Source of the DNA: Lysinibacillus cavernae
Lineage (GTDB): Bacteria; Bacillota; Bacilli; Bacillales_A; Planococcaceae
Length of the DNA: 64,000 bases
NCBI RefSeq assembly: GCF_009724685.1
Contig: NZ_WMEF01000016.1
Span: 17,729 to 81,728, forward strand
Direction: 5' to 3'
Shown: piece after piece, positions 1 through 8,771 of the stretch
How positions within the stretch are numbered: the stretch's first letter is position 1
How the letters are laid out: every line of letters starts with the position of its first letter
Notes under the pieces: generated by a model
Told to the model about the DNA's origin: nothing
Databases searched by the model: none
Seen by the model: only the letters and a program-made list of their open reading frames with translations
Program-made: the position numbers and the translations under genes

Positions 1-312
1 GATTTTAATATTGTTGTCATTGAATAATTTGAAGCGATATTCAGGTTCAATTTCTTCAACGACTGTCACCATTTGAGGCATTACACCGATTTCAATTAGG
101 TTTTCAGCATAGCTAGAACTAAGAACTAATATATTTTTAGGTTCAGTAGGGATAGTGACATCACCGTAGACATCTTTTACAACACGTGTTGTAGGCTCGC
201 TTTTTTCTTTTTGATCCTTTGCTTCATTTCCGCTTTCTTTGTTAGTACTTGAGCAAGCAACTAAAGCTAAAGCAACTAGTATAAAAAGTATATATTGCAT
301 CATTTTTTTCAT
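1..312 (-). CDS. Siderophore ABC transporter substrate-binding lipoprotein (partial)
   Basis: The first 104 residues of a FeuA/FhuD-type iron-siderophore binding protein; the rest runs off the left edge of the window. The N-terminus is a lipoprotein signal: Met-Lys-Lys, a hydrophobic stretch, then the lipobox LVAC, followed by a charged, low-complexity linker. The mature part begins with the typical motif VVKDVYGDVTIP followed by PKNILVLSSSYAENLIEIG, as in the Fe/B12 periplasmic-binding family. The start is fixed by an AGAAGGAGC ribosome binding site and a Fur box directly upstream. It would capture a ferric siderophore at the outer face of the membrane for a permease not seen here. It is divergent in function but codirectional with the AraC-type sensor downstream of its promoter region. 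The family is clear; the ligand is unknown. Confidence 0.88.
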   Translation of the reverse strand, partial: MKKMMQYILFILVALALVACSSTNKESGNEAKDQKEKSEPTTRVVKDVYGDVTIPTEPKNILVLSSSYAENLIEIGVMPQMVTVVEEIEPEYRFKLFNDNNIKI

Positions 313-333
313 TGGTTATAGCTCCTTCTATTT

Positions 334-352
334 GATAATGATTATCACTATC
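334..352. promoter_or_regulatory. Fur box upstream of siderophore lipoprotein
   Basis: GATAATGATTATCACTATC is a near-perfect match to the 19-bp Fur consensus (GATAATGATAATCATTATC). It lies about 20 bases upstream of the start codon on the minus strand. Iron-dependent repression is inferred. Confidence 0.85.
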
Positions 353-409
353 AAATAATAACAGGTAATGAGAGCGCCTACTATAGCGTAAAGTGCCTTA
401 AAAATTGGA

Positions 410-2014
410 TTATTGTGTTTTAGGGCAATCACTATCAAAAATAGATTGTTCAATCTGTTGCATAATTTTCCTTTTGCCAAACACACTGCAATTGTTAATC
501 CATAAACCCGTATCCACATAGAAAACACGCTTATTTTTCACGGCATCTAAATTTGCCCACTGCTCACTTTTTTGTAAAGTAGCTAAGCTAAGATCGGCAG
601 TATAATAATCCATTATGCGTTTTTCAATAAATAAATAAGTAGGATTGGCTGCCACTAATTGTTGTAAAGAACATATGTTGAAACTATTCTCATTTGCCCG
701 CAATATTTCAGGCATTTGTAAACCAAGTTCCTGATATAAAAGGATAGCCGAATCACTAGAAGATTCACCGAAATAACGATAACCCAACTCCTCCACACGT
801 AAGTAAAGTACAGTAGCATTCTTCGCAATATGATGTTGTATTTTATTTTTTAAAACATCTACATGTGTCCTAAGTTCGTGAATGATTTGTGTAGCTTCAT
901 TCCCTTTATTAAACAATTCACCAAAATAACGAATTAGTGAATATAATTCATAAGGTAGCCCAGTGATAACAGGTGCGAGCGTTTGGAAGTGTTGTTTTGT
1001 CTCTTCCGTTAAGTCGATACCGATAATTAAATCGGGTTGTTGTTGTACAATTATGTCTTGTTGAATAACATATTGAGGCATTTCTAAAATGGTTGTACCA
1101 ACTTCATGAAAAAGATTCTTTTGATAATTTGGAGTTAGGGAGCTAGTCACAGTAACGCAATTAGGTACGACACCTAATGCAATCGCAATTTCTGCGTGTG
1201 CAGGTGTGAGAAAGCAAATACGATATTCACCAACGGTCTTTTTGAATTGCTTAGGTGGGCGACCAACAATGCGTTTAAACTGTCGACTAAAATGTTGCAC
1301 ATCATCAAAACCAACTTTTTTTGCGATGTTTTGTGATAAATCATCTGTTGTTAATAGCATTTCTTGTGCGCGGAAAATACGATAACTAATTAAATAAGCT
1401 ATCGGTGTTTTATCATATAACTCTATGAATTTTCTCGAATAATACCATGGGCTATATCCGGCGATAGTTGCTAGTTCATCTCTAGTCATCATTTGGTTAT
1501 ATTTTTTTTGCATATAAATAACAGTATGTTCAATTCTTTGTTCAAGTGTGTATTCATCTGTTGGTCGCTCTTGCTGTATTTCTTTCAACAAGCTATATAA
1601 AATAAATTGTTTAATGGTGATATGGAGATCGTCTATGTTTTTAGCGAGCGATATCCGAATATCTGCGATGATCGTTTCAGGCACTCGTTGAACATAGTAA
1701 CCATTCATTGTATCGATAGACCAATTACAGGTTGATTTCATTTCTGTATCATACAGAGCAAAGCTAATTAAATAGCCTGAAAAATCAAGACGGTTTGTAT
1801 TTGTAAGTTGGATAACTGCATCACTTTCAAGGGCAATTAAATGCCCAAATACAATATGCTCTTTGTGTCCATTGATGGATAGAGTGGTTTGGCCATCCGT
1901 AATCAATAAGAGAGCCGCACTATCAAGATGTATAGTAGATTTTTGAAATAATGATTTGGCTAAATCTTTTATTTCTGTGCAATGTGCTAGCCAATTAGGA
2001 TTAGAATCAAGCAT
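410..2014 (-). CDS. AraC-family regulator fused to siderophore-binding domain (Btr-like)
   Basis: A 534-residue transcription regulator. Residues 1-155 form a cupin-like AraC sensor region, residues about 160-262 are a double helix-turn-helix AraC domain (DELATIAGYSPWYYSRKF, then IAKKVGFDDVQHFSRQFKR), and residues about 266-525 are a Fe-siderophore periplasmic-binding domain without a signal peptide. This order matches Bacillus Btr (YbbB), which binds bacillibactin in the cytoplasm and activates the feu uptake operon. The neighbouring lipoprotein with a Fur box suggests the same logic: the imported siderophore switches on its own uptake. The start follows AAAGGAGTA. The siderophore is not known, and the target promoter is inferred from proximity. 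Confidence 0.85.
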   Translation of the reverse strand: MLDSNPNWLAHCTEIKDLAKSLFQKSTIHLDSAALLLITDGQTTLSINGHKEHIVFGHLIALESDAVIQLTNTNRLDFSGYLISFALYDTEMKSTCNWSIDTMNGYYVQRVPETIIADIRISLAKNIDDLHITIKQFILYSLLKEIQQERPTDEYTLEQRIEHTVIYMQKKYNQMMTRDELATIAGYSPWYYSRKFIELYDKTPIAYLISYRIFRAQEMLLTTDDLSQNIAKKVGFDDVQHFSRQFKRIVGRPPKQFKKTVGEYRICFLTPAHAEIAIALGVVPNCVTVTSSLTPNYQKNLFHEVGTTILEMPQYVIQQDIIVQQQPDLIIGIDLTEETKQHFQTLAPVITGLPYELYSLIRYFGELFNKGNEATQIIHELRTHVDVLKNKIQHHIAKNATVLYLRVEELGYRYFGESSSDSAILLYQELGLQMPEILRANENSFNICSLQQLVAANPTYLFIEKRIMDYYTADLSLATLQKSEQWANLDAVKNKRVFYVDTGLWINNCSVFGKRKIMQQIEQSIFDSDCPKTQ

Positions 2015-2114
2015 TTATGTACTCCTTTAGTTTGTTGTGATAAAAGTATACTACGGAATGTCACAGCAAACGGCATAAAAACGACAAGTCCTTTTCATGT
2101 AGCTAAAGGGATAG

Positions 2115-2222
2115 CAAAAACCAGCTGTACTAGAAGCGTTTCAAAATATGGATACTGAAAGTTATTTTGAAAAATCAAAGATTTCAGCATGTGACATTGC
2201 CACGTTTGTAAAATTAGCATGA
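2115..2222 (+). pseudogene. Possible relic of a protein C-terminus
   Basis: Within the 330-base gap upstream of cueP, an open stretch of 36 codons starts after a stop and has no start codon or ribosome binding site. Its translation looks protein-like (KPAVLEAFQNMDTESYFEKS, then CDIATFVKLA and stop). It may be the tail of a decayed gene. I do not recognise the family, and chance is not excluded. The rest of the gap shows only AT-rich promoter-type sequence and a short dyad (GTCGT...ACGAC near 2298-2314). Confidence 0.25.
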
Positions 2223-2346
2223 ATTTGAATTATTTTTATAACTAACCTAGTATTACTCTGCACAATTTCTTCTTATTTATAGTTTATAGTATAAGTCGTC
2301 AGCGTTTTACGACGTAGAAGGAATAAATATACCAGAGGTGAATAAA

Positions 2347-2883
2347 ATGAAATTAAAAATTTTTGCTGCAACTTTGCTTGCTACTGTTGTACTAGGTGCT
2401 TGTAATGGAGAGAGTTCTAATGATGATCACTCTATAAAAGAAATGGAAATGCAGAACATTAAGAAATTGGTGAATGAATATAGCGGGAATAAAACTAAAG
2501 ACGAATCTGCTTCAATCACATCTAGACAGCTGATTGTGACTGATAAAGAAGAAAAAGAGTTAGCATATGCTTTGCCAGAAGACGAATTTTTTGTTTCAAT
2601 TGCTCCTTACATAACTGAAACTCACCCTTGTACTAACCATAGCTTGACTGGTTGCCAAGGTGAGCTGGCGAATCAAGAGTTAGCTGTCTATATTGAAGAC
2701 TCAAAAGGTCGTGTGTTAGTGGATGAAACCATGAAAACTCCAGCGAATGGATTTATTGATTTATGGCTACCTCGTGACCAAACGTATAACATAAAAATGG
2801 AGCACGAAGGAAAAATAGTAGAATCAACGTTTTCTACTTATGAAAGAGACGGCACTTGCATTACAACAATGCAGTTAAAATAG
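2347..2883 (+). CDS. cueP: CueP family copper-binding lipoprotein
   Basis: A 178-residue exported lipoprotein with lipobox LGAC. It matches the CueP family (periplasmic copper protein first known from Salmonella). The middle carries the family signature HPCTNHSLTGCQGEL and the end reads GTCITTMQLK, which together supply the conserved cysteines thought to bind Cu(I). In a Gram-positive cell it would sit on the outer face of the membrane. I prefer ATG 2347 to the in-frame GTG at 2338, because the GTG lies inside the ribosome binding site AGAGGTG. No copper ATPase or CsoR is nearby, so it is a single-gene unit between its own promoter region and a downstream hairpin. The family call is firm; the role in copper tolerance is by homology. 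Confidence 0.85.
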   Translation: MKLKIFAATLLATVVLGACNGESSNDDHSIKEMEMQNIKKLVNEYSGNKTKDESASITSRQLIVTDKEEKELAYALPEDEFFVSIAPYITETHPCTNHSLTGCQGELANQELAVYIEDSKGRVLVDETMKTPANGFIDLWLPRDQTYNIKMEHEGKIVESTFSTYERDGTCITTMQLK

Positions 2884-2892
2884 AAAAAAGGA

Positions 2893-2940
2893 GGGTTGTC
2901 CAAAAAGTCAGTGAAAACTGATTTTCTGTGGCAACCCTTT
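2893..2940 (+). terminator. Hairpin after cueP
   Basis: GGGTTGTC pairs with GGCAACCC around an inner small hairpin (TCAGT/ACTGA). It is followed by a short T-rich tail. The weak U-tract makes this a moderate call. Confidence 0.55.
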
Positions 2941-3121
2941 ACTAGTTACATTTAGAGGGAACGAGAAGTTTTCATTAGGTGATGGAACCTTCAACACTCT
3001 TCCTCTAATATGCAGGGTTTTTTATTTCAAAAAATAGCAATGTACATATCCTTTAATTCATTATGTAAAATTTGGTATAATTACATATATCTTTGTACAT
3101 ATCATATGAAGGAGTGATTTT

Positions 3122-3814
3122 ATGAAAAGGCTACTTATCATAACAAGTTATTTAGGATTTTTTATATTAGGAGGTTTGACCTTTACGTACTTCTCAACAT
3201 CAGAAGCAGCCAGCGACTTGAAAAAAATCAGCGTTTCTCAAGATCCAATCAACTACTATGTGGATAAGGTTGAAAAAGTACCGCAAAAAGGGCAAGCTGG
3301 ATTTAATTATCAAGGCACGATATATGTCCCAATGCGTTTTGTTGCGGAATCTTTAGGTGAAAAGGTAACGTGGGATGGAAAGACAAAATCTATTTATATC
3401 GGTAATGTTCCAAAATTCACCTCTTTAAAAGATGTAAAACCAATTGGACGTGATGAGGATCCCTTGTTCCATAATCCAAGTTCAATCGTGATCCATACAG
3501 GGGAAAAATTTGAGCGATCCTACCAGCTTGGTGGTTATCATGGAGGAGGGGCTGTTCAAGACCATACAGTTGAATACTTAGCCAATGGAAATTATAAAGG
3601 ATTCGAAACCAATTTAGCACCAATTAAAAAGCTAGCTGCTGGTTCTTTCGGGATAGGTTACATGAAAATTTACGCAGATAATAAATTGGTTTATGATAGT
3701 GGAGCAATCAAAGATAAGATGAGAGTTAGCGTTAATTTAGAAGGTGCTACAAAAGTGAAATTTGAAATTGAAGGCAGTGGTTTAGGTATATTAGATCCGA
3801 AATTTATTCAATAA
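3122..3814 (+). CDS. Exported stalk-domain / NPCBM-like protein
   Basis: A 230-residue protein with an N-terminal signal or anchor segment (residues 4-28). Residues about 40-95 form a copper-amine-oxidase-N-like stalk domain (YYVDKVEKVP...YQGTIYVPMRFVAESLGEKVTWDGKTKSIYIG). The C-terminal half resembles an NPCBM/NEW2-type sugar-binding domain (GIGYMKIYADNKLVYDSG, then a VSVNLEGATKVKFEIEG strand pattern). Such proteins act at the cell surface, probably contacting wall polysaccharide. The gene stands alone between terminators, with ribosome binding site GAAGGAGTG. Domain calls come from motif patterns; the function is unknown. Confidence 0.7.
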   Translation: MKRLLIITSYLGFFILGGLTFTYFSTSEAASDLKKISVSQDPINYYVDKVEKVPQKGQAGFNYQGTIYVPMRFVAESLGEKVTWDGKTKSIYIGNVPKFTSLKDVKPIGRDEDPLFHNPSSIVIHTGEKFERSYQLGGYHGGGAVQDHTVEYLANGNYKGFETNLAPIKKLAAGSFGIGYMKIYADNKLVYDSGAIKDKMRVSVNLEGATKVKFEIEGSGLGILDPKFIQ

Positions 3815-3821
3815 ACTATAC

Positions 3822-3864
3822 AAAATAAGACGATGACATGAATAGTTGGTCATCGTCTTATTTT
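3822..3864. terminator. Strong intrinsic terminator
   Basis: AAAATAAGACGATGAC pairs perfectly with GTCATCGTCTTATTTT over an 11-base loop and ends in a T-run. It closes the stalk-domain gene. Confidence 0.92.
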
Positions 3865-4025
3865 TGTTAAAGATTTCCAACCTCCATAATAACTATTTCG
3901 ACATAATTTATTGTTGATACAAATTTGTTAATTTTTTCACATTTAAGTATAAAATAGTCGGTTTGTATATGATATAATTTCAAACGGTGTTTATACATAA
4001 AATAGGAATAGGGAGAGACGAGAGT

Positions 4026-5387
4026 ATGATGAAAAAAATGATGAAACGAACGAGTGCAGCATTGCTCGGTGCTTCGTTGATGCTGACAACGGTTGTACCT
4101 GTAATCCATGCGGAAGAGCAATTACAACCTCAAGTGCCGTCGATTAGTAATTGGGCTATTGAAACATTAAACGAGGGTGAAAAGTACGGGATTTATCCTA
4201 TTGAGTGGTATTTTGATGGCTTCCTTCAAGAAATTTCAGTGGATAAAGTAAATGAACTACTAAATTTGACAGAAAAGAAAATTGCCTCTCTAGGTTTAGC
4301 TGAAAATAAACAATATAAGCCAGTGGGTGTGAAGAACGATAACACACGTGGTGATATTGTGAAGCGTTTGTATAATATCGTAACGCGCTATGATCTACCT
4401 GTTGGCACAGACGCTGTTCAATTTATGAAAGAGCAAAACATATTACAAGGTTCTCCAAACGGACTGCATTTAGAAAAAAAGGCAACAACACAACAAGCTG
4501 TTTTACTAGCTGTTCGTTTCATTAAAAGTACATATGCACTTGCTGAGCAAGGATCAAATGGGGTAGCCTGGGTAGTAGAGGATGAGGATACACTTGTGTA
4601 TTTACTAGGTTCCATCCATCTAGGAACACCAGACTTATATCCGTTCAATAAGAAACTAGTAACAGCGTTTAATGAATCGGATGCACTGTTAGTTGAGGCA
4701 AATATTTTAGAAACAGAAGGACTTGAATACTATGCAGAAAAAGCAATGTATACAGATGGCACAACATTAAAAGATACTGTTGCACCAGAAACATTTGCAA
4801 AGCTTGAGCAAGTGGCAAAGCTTTATGATCTTCCAATGGATGAGCTGACAGTACAAAAGCCTTGGATGTTATCTAGCACATTATCCATGCTGGCAATGGA
4901 CGATTCCTTTGGAATGACACCACAAGAAATGGCAATGCATGGTATTGATGTTTACTTTTTATTGAATGCGCAATTACAGCAAAAGCCAGTGATTGAATTA
5001 GAAGGTACAAAGGCACAAGTTGATATGTTTGAAGCATTATCACCAGAAGCACAAGAGCAGTCATTAGTCGCTGTATTGGATAGTATCATCAAGCCATCTG
5101 AACAAGATCAATCTAAAATTCTGCAAGAGTGGTTTACAAGTTGGAAGCAAGGGAACGTTGAAGAGTTCGCAAAAAGCTTCCAGGCAATGGAAGGTACATC
5201 ATCAGAGTTCAATGAAATGCTATTTGGTTTACGTGATGAACAAATGGCCAAGAAAATTATGAATGTACTTGAAGAAAAAGAAGGTAAATACTTTGTTGTG
5301 GTTGGCTCTGGTCACTTCCTAGTAGATAAAAATATTCGCTATCATTTAGAGAAAAGCGGATACACTGTAAAGCCATTTTATCAATAA
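4026..5387 (+). CDS. TraB/GumN family protein, exported
   Basis: A 453-residue protein with a signal peptide (MMKKMMKRTSAALLGASLML through the VIHA cleavage region). The N-terminal third (WAIETLNEGEKYGIYP...NELLNLTEKKIASLGL) resembles SLH-type or collar sequences common in Lysinibacillus surface proteins. From about residue 185 it is a TraB/PrgY/GumN domain: LVYLLGSIHLG, a conserved glutamate in LLVEANILE, and the C-terminal FVVVGSGHFLVDKNIRYHLEKSGY. Family members are suspected metal-dependent proteases or peptide-processing proteins; the activity here is not proven. I use ATG 4026 (or 4029) rather than 3987, because only these follow a GGGAGAG ribosome binding site and give a clean signal peptide. 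It is a single-gene unit with its own terminator. Confidence 0.82.
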   Translation: MMKKMMKRTSAALLGASLMLTTVVPVIHAEEQLQPQVPSISNWAIETLNEGEKYGIYPIEWYFDGFLQEISVDKVNELLNLTEKKIASLGLAENKQYKPVGVKNDNTRGDIVKRLYNIVTRYDLPVGTDAVQFMKEQNILQGSPNGLHLEKKATTQQAVLLAVRFIKSTYALAEQGSNGVAWVVEDEDTLVYLLGSIHLGTPDLYPFNKKLVTAFNESDALLVEANILETEGLEYYAEKAMYTDGTTLKDTVAPETFAKLEQVAKLYDLPMDELTVQKPWMLSSTLSMLAMDDSFGMTPQEMAMHGIDVYFLLNAQLQQKPVIELEGTKAQVDMFEALSPEAQEQSLVAVLDSIIKPSEQDQSKILQEWFTSWKQGNVEEFAKSFQAMEGTSSEFNEMLFGLRDEQMAKKIMNVLEEKEGKYFVVVGSGHFLVDKNIRYHLEKSGYTVKPFYQ

Positions 5388-5401
5388 AGAAAAACTAAAA
5401 A

Positions 5402-5443
5402 GGCAACCCAAAGCTATGAACTTAGCTAAGGGTTGCTATTTTT
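5402..5443 (+). terminator. Intrinsic terminator
   Basis: GGCAACCC pairs with GGGTTGCT, with an inner AGCTA/TAGCT pairing, followed by TTTTT. Confidence 0.85.
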
Positions 5444-5634
5444 GTTGCACCGTTATCCATCACTCGATAAAATTATCAAAAGCAATGTTTTTATGTAAAG
5501 AAAAACCAAAAATCTATGTTTAGGTGTACAGTGTTCGCCATGTTAAAACGGTGTTTTTGTTAGTAAAAGGTAACGTACATATAATTTTAAAAACATTCCA
5601 AACTAAGTTTATGTCAAAACTTGAGGAGGTTAAC

Positions 5635-5871
5635 ATGGCTAATTCAAGACACCGAAAACCAGATGATAGATCCAATAACGTTGAACGAATTCGTGATATT
5701 GTTAAAAACACTGAAGAAAAAATTCATGAAGCGGAAATTAGTATGGAATTTGCAGACCCTATGCAAAGTAACATGATAAAAGAAAAAAATAAGCGACGTA
5801 AACAATCAATAGAAGCATTAAAAGAAGAAATGAAAGATGAAATGACTGCACGTAAAAAAGGGGAAATTTAA
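5635..5871 (+). CDS. tlp: Small acid-soluble spore protein, Tlp type
   Basis: A 78-residue hydrophilic protein matching the Tlp family of small acid-soluble spore proteins. Diagnostic stretches are KPDDRSNNVERIRDIVKNT, EAEISMEFADP, and IKEKNKRRKQSIEALKEEM. Tlp is made in the forespore and accumulates in the spore core, which shows that the organism sporulates. The start is set by GAGGAGGT ending 4 bases upstream of ATG; a longer in-frame opening back to 5524 lacks a ribosome binding site and does not resemble the family. Forespore sigma-G control is expected for this family; no promoter is called with confidence here. Confidence 0.92.
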   Translation: MANSRHRKPDDRSNNVERIRDIVKNTEEKIHEAEISMEFADPMQSNMIKEKNKRRKQSIEALKEEMKDEMTARKKGEI

Positions 5872-5948
5872 TAGTGGATTGTAGGAAAGAAGAGATATCC
5901 TATCTTAATGGCATTAAGATATAAATGTTTGCTTCATTCCAAGGTAAG

Positions 5949-6000
5949 AACAGATGGTTAAGACGTTCTATAATGGACCTCTATATGGCCATCTGTTTTT
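5949..6000 (+). terminator. Intrinsic terminator
   Basis: AACAGATGG pairs with CCATCTGTT across a 31-base loop and runs into TTTTT. It is downstream of tlp. Confidence 0.75.
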
Positions 6001-6106
6001 ATTATGGTTTTACGCATCTATCCTCAGGAGCTTCTTATAATTAAATTACATAACAAGCAAATTTAAAAAAGAATTTATATAAATTAAGCATGAATTTCTA
6101 AAAAGA

Positions 6107-6140
6107 TGAACCTTTTCCAATGGTCATTTGTTTATAAAGT
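6107..6140 (+). promoter_or_regulatory. Possible ECF-type autoregulated promoter
   Basis: TGAACC followed by a T-rich spacer resembles the -35 element of extracytoplasmic sigma factor promoters. It lies 55 bases upstream of the sigma gene. The -10 element is not clear, so this is a weak inference. Confidence 0.3.
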
Positions 6141-6167
6141 AGAACAAGCAGAAAGGAGTGCCTTGGA

Positions 6168-6701
6168 TTGACAGAACGTGAATTATTCGATTCTTACAAC
6201 AAAGATGTATACCGTACCTGTTATTACATGCTACGAAACGCACAAGATGCCGAAGACCTCTGTCATGATGTATTTGTCACCGTATTTCGTCAAGATTGGA
6301 GAAGTGTTGAACATACGCGTGCTTGGATTATGCGTATTGCGATGAATCAATGCTTGAACTTGCTTAAAAGAAAACAGGCTCAGTTAAAAAAACAAAGTCA
6401 GGTGCAATTGCTTCATGAGCAAAATACAGCATCAGTTAAATCTGTAGACACCATCATATTGGAAAAAGCAGCGGAGGAAGAGTGGGAGGAACTGCTTAGG
6501 CAATTACCTGAAAAGTTAACGGCTGTTGTCACCCTTCGCTATATTGGAGAGCTATCGTTAGCAGAAATTGCTGAAACACTAAGAATTCCCGTGGGCACAG
6601 TGAAATCGAGACTTCATAAGGCATTAAAAATCATGCGCAAAAAATTGGAACAAAATCAAAATTTATGGTTGAAGGGAGAGAATCAATTTGGAACGCATTG
6701 A
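6168..6701 (+). CDS. ECF RNA polymerase sigma factor
   Basis: A 177-residue sigma-70 family protein of the extracytoplasmic-function group. Region 2 is at residues 5-70 (YNKDVYRTCYYMLRNAQDAED, then VFVTVFR and HTRAWIMRIAMNQCLNLLKRK). Region 4 is at about 108-160 (LPEKLTAVVTLRYIGELSLAEIAETL, then VGTVKSRLHKALKIMRKKL). The start is a TTG 7 bases after AAAGGAGTG. Its 3' end overlaps the next gene by 14 bases, and that gene encodes a DUF4179 membrane anti-sigma factor. The two are therefore translationally coupled, the standard ECF arrangement. The inducing signal is unknown. Confidence 0.92.
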   Translation: MTERELFDSYNKDVYRTCYYMLRNAQDAEDLCHDVFVTVFRQDWRSVEHTRAWIMRIAMNQCLNLLKRKQAQLKKQSQVQLLHEQNTASVKSVDTIILEKAAEEEWEELLRQLPEKLTAVVTLRYIGELSLAEIAETLRIPVGTVKSRLHKALKIMRKKLEQNQNLWLKGENQFGTH

Positions 6702-8322
6702 AAAGAAGTTGAAAAAAGAGATGAAGGCAGACAATAACATGGCGTATCCTGACTTTGAGCAAATGTGGAGCAGTATCCAGCAGGACGAGCTAAAGATTTC
6801 TGATAAAACAATCGAACTACGACCTCGTAAAAGAAAGAAATTCGCTTTAGTAGCAGGTCTAGCTGTAGCTCTAATGGCAACACCAGTTTATGCAGCACTG
6901 AATTATGACTGGTCCAATATTCTTTCTTATCGAGCTGGCATTCAATCTGCATTAGAACAAGGTTTAGGTCAGACGATTGAGCAATCTGTTAAGAAGGATG
7001 GATTCACGCTAACCGTACACACGGCGTTTATTGATGATAATAGAACCTTTATTCTATATAGTTTGAAACCTGAAGCATCTTGGGATGGAGAGGATATAGG
7101 CTTTGAACTTATCGGGCTTAAAGATTCAAAAGGAAACTTTATTGAAGGGAATTATACACATTCTTGGAATGAGGAGCTTGGTACCTACCAGGGTTATTTT
7201 GAAACGGATTGGGTTGCTGAAGGTCAGGTGGCAGACGTGGAGCTTATGATGGAGAATATTCAATTCATCAGCGATGAGAAATATTCTATCGGCTATAATC
7301 CAAATGACTTGACTACGCAAGTGTTCCCTATTCAAAAGGATGGGGTTGACACCGTAACTATTCAATCTTTTGAACAAGATGAGGGTAAAATATTGCTTAA
7401 ATCAGCAGTTACGCTGACAGATTTAGAAGTCCGAAACACAGGGATATTCATTGAGGCGGTTAATGACAGGAATAATTCAATTGAAACAGGGAAAAGATCT
7501 TTCTTAGGAAGTCAAGGAGCAAAAGGTGAATACTTGAGTCAACAACTATTCGAGTCTGATGCCTTACACGAGGAAGGCACTAAATTCCAAATTTCTTATA
7601 ATCGCATACTAGAAACAAAAGAAAGCACTTGGAGTATAAAACTAAATCTATCTAAAAAACAATTGGAAAATATGTCATTTAAGCAAGTGCTCGATATCCC
7701 AATTAACAATGTACCTGGAGGAACTAAAATCCATGAAATGACGGTTACACCGACCCAAGTTCGTATAATTCTTACTCAAGAAAAATACGAAACTTTTCCT
7801 TATAGGGATTATCAACTGGATGTGGGGGGGACTTTATTGACTGGGCATATGTGGAGTAAAGATGAAAAACCTAATGAAACAGAGCTGCGCTTTGAAATGA
7901 TGGGACTAAATGTAGCTTCTTTGGAAAATCAACCTGTAACTTTCGTTGCTAAGCACCGTGTTGAAGGTTTATACGGAGATGATAATTCAACCCGTTTAAC
8001 GAACATATCAGCAAAGCCTCAAAGTGTAACGTCTAACATCGCAGGGTATCCAATCTCGTGGACTTATTACATGAAGGACAATAACCTCTACGTGGAGTCG
8101 TTGAGCTCAGACCCAGTATTTGGTGGAGTCAATCAAACCTATTATCTGGAGGGTAAAGAAAAAATCTATGGACAGCCAGAATTTATGGGTATGCTAGAAA
8201 ATAATAAAAGGATGGATGTTTATGAGAATTTTGACAAGAAGGAGCTCGATATTCTCATTAATAATTATTTAACTAATCAGCCAAATGATGAGTTACGTAT
8301 ACCGCTTACATTTGAAAAATAA
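6688..8322 (+). CDS. DUF4179 membrane anti-sigma factor
   Basis: A 544-residue protein with a short cytoplasmic N-terminus (residues 1-50, the presumed sigma-binding part), one membrane segment (FALVAGLAVALMATPVYAAL, about residues 52-71), and a large extracellular region. The first extracellular part (about 85-330) fits DUF4179, with repeated beta-strand motifs such as VKKDGFTLTVHTAFIDDNRTF. The C-terminal part resembles DUF5643. It starts at a TTG after GAAGGGAGAG, inside the end of the sigma gene. It probably holds the ECF sigma factor at the membrane until an envelope signal arrives. The pairing is by synteny and family; the signal is unknown. Confidence 0.82.
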   Translation: MERIEKKLKKEMKADNNMAYPDFEQMWSSIQQDELKISDKTIELRPRKRKKFALVAGLAVALMATPVYAALNYDWSNILSYRAGIQSALEQGLGQTIEQSVKKDGFTLTVHTAFIDDNRTFILYSLKPEASWDGEDIGFELIGLKDSKGNFIEGNYTHSWNEELGTYQGYFETDWVAEGQVADVELMMENIQFISDEKYSIGYNPNDLTTQVFPIQKDGVDTVTIQSFEQDEGKILLKSAVTLTDLEVRNTGIFIEAVNDRNNSIETGKRSFLGSQGAKGEYLSQQLFESDALHEEGTKFQISYNRILETKESTWSIKLNLSKKQLENMSFKQVLDIPINNVPGGTKIHEMTVTPTQVRIILTQEKYETFPYRDYQLDVGGTLLTGHMWSKDEKPNETELRFEMMGLNVASLENQPVTFVAKHRVEGLYGDDNSTRLTNISAKPQSVTSNIAGYPISWTYYMKDNNLYVESLSSDPVFGGVNQTYYLEGKEKIYGQPEFMGMLENNKRMDVYENFDKKELDILINNYLTNQPNDELRIPLTFEK

Positions 8323-8352
8323 CAGACATTCATAAAAATAACAGTGTTAGTA

Positions 8353-8397
8353 CCCCATCTATTTGACTCATCAGTATTCAAATAGATGGGGGTTTTT
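8353..8397 (+). terminator. Strong intrinsic terminator
   Basis: CCCCATCTATTTGA pairs with TCAAATAGATGGGG and is followed by TTTTT. It ends the sigma/anti-sigma operon. Confidence 0.92.
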
Positions 8398-8489
8398 GTT
8401 TTCTCATCAAGATTAAACTTCTTTACATAAAAAGAAATTCATAATATAGTTTAGTTAACTTAAATAAATTATCATGCAGGAGAAGGTAC

Positions 8490-8771
8490 ATGACCTCTAA
8501 CAAAAAAACACAAAAATCCTTTACTTATAAACTTGGAATAGGCATTATTATCTTTTCTCTTTCGTTATGGCTAATCCCAATTATCACACCATTTACACCC
8601 ATACCTACAAAATTAAAGGCAGGGATTATACCGGGCAGTATTGTTGTAGCTGAAATCATGTTTTGGGTTGGGGCTTTACTTGTTGGGAAAGAAGCAGCTA
8701 ACAAGTTTAAAAGCTATCTAAATCCTAAAAAATGGCGAGAAAAAGGTGACACTCAAAAAAATGAAGAATAA
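8490..8771 (+). CDS. Transporter suffix domain-like small membrane protein
   Basis: A 93-residue protein with two predicted membrane segments (GIGIIIFSLSLWLIPIITPF and IVVAEIMFWVGALLVG) and a basic tail (NPKKWREKGD). The layout matches the short 'transporter suffix' domain found alone or at the C-terminus of MFS-type transporters. The ribosome binding site is AGGAGAAGG. Its end overlaps the start of a MarR regulator, and a possible decayed transporter lies just beyond, which supports a link to an efflux system. The exact role is not known. Confidence 0.6.
   Translation: MTSNKKTQKSFTYKLGIGIIIFSLSLWLIPIITPFTPIPTKLKAGIIPGSIVVAEIMFWVGALLVGKEAANKFKSYLNPKKWREKGDTQKNEE

Noticed and set aside
3987..4025. 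Longer N-terminus for the TraB-family protein
   Set aside because: ATG 3987 has no ribosome binding site, and the added residues precede a normal signal peptide that starts at 4026.
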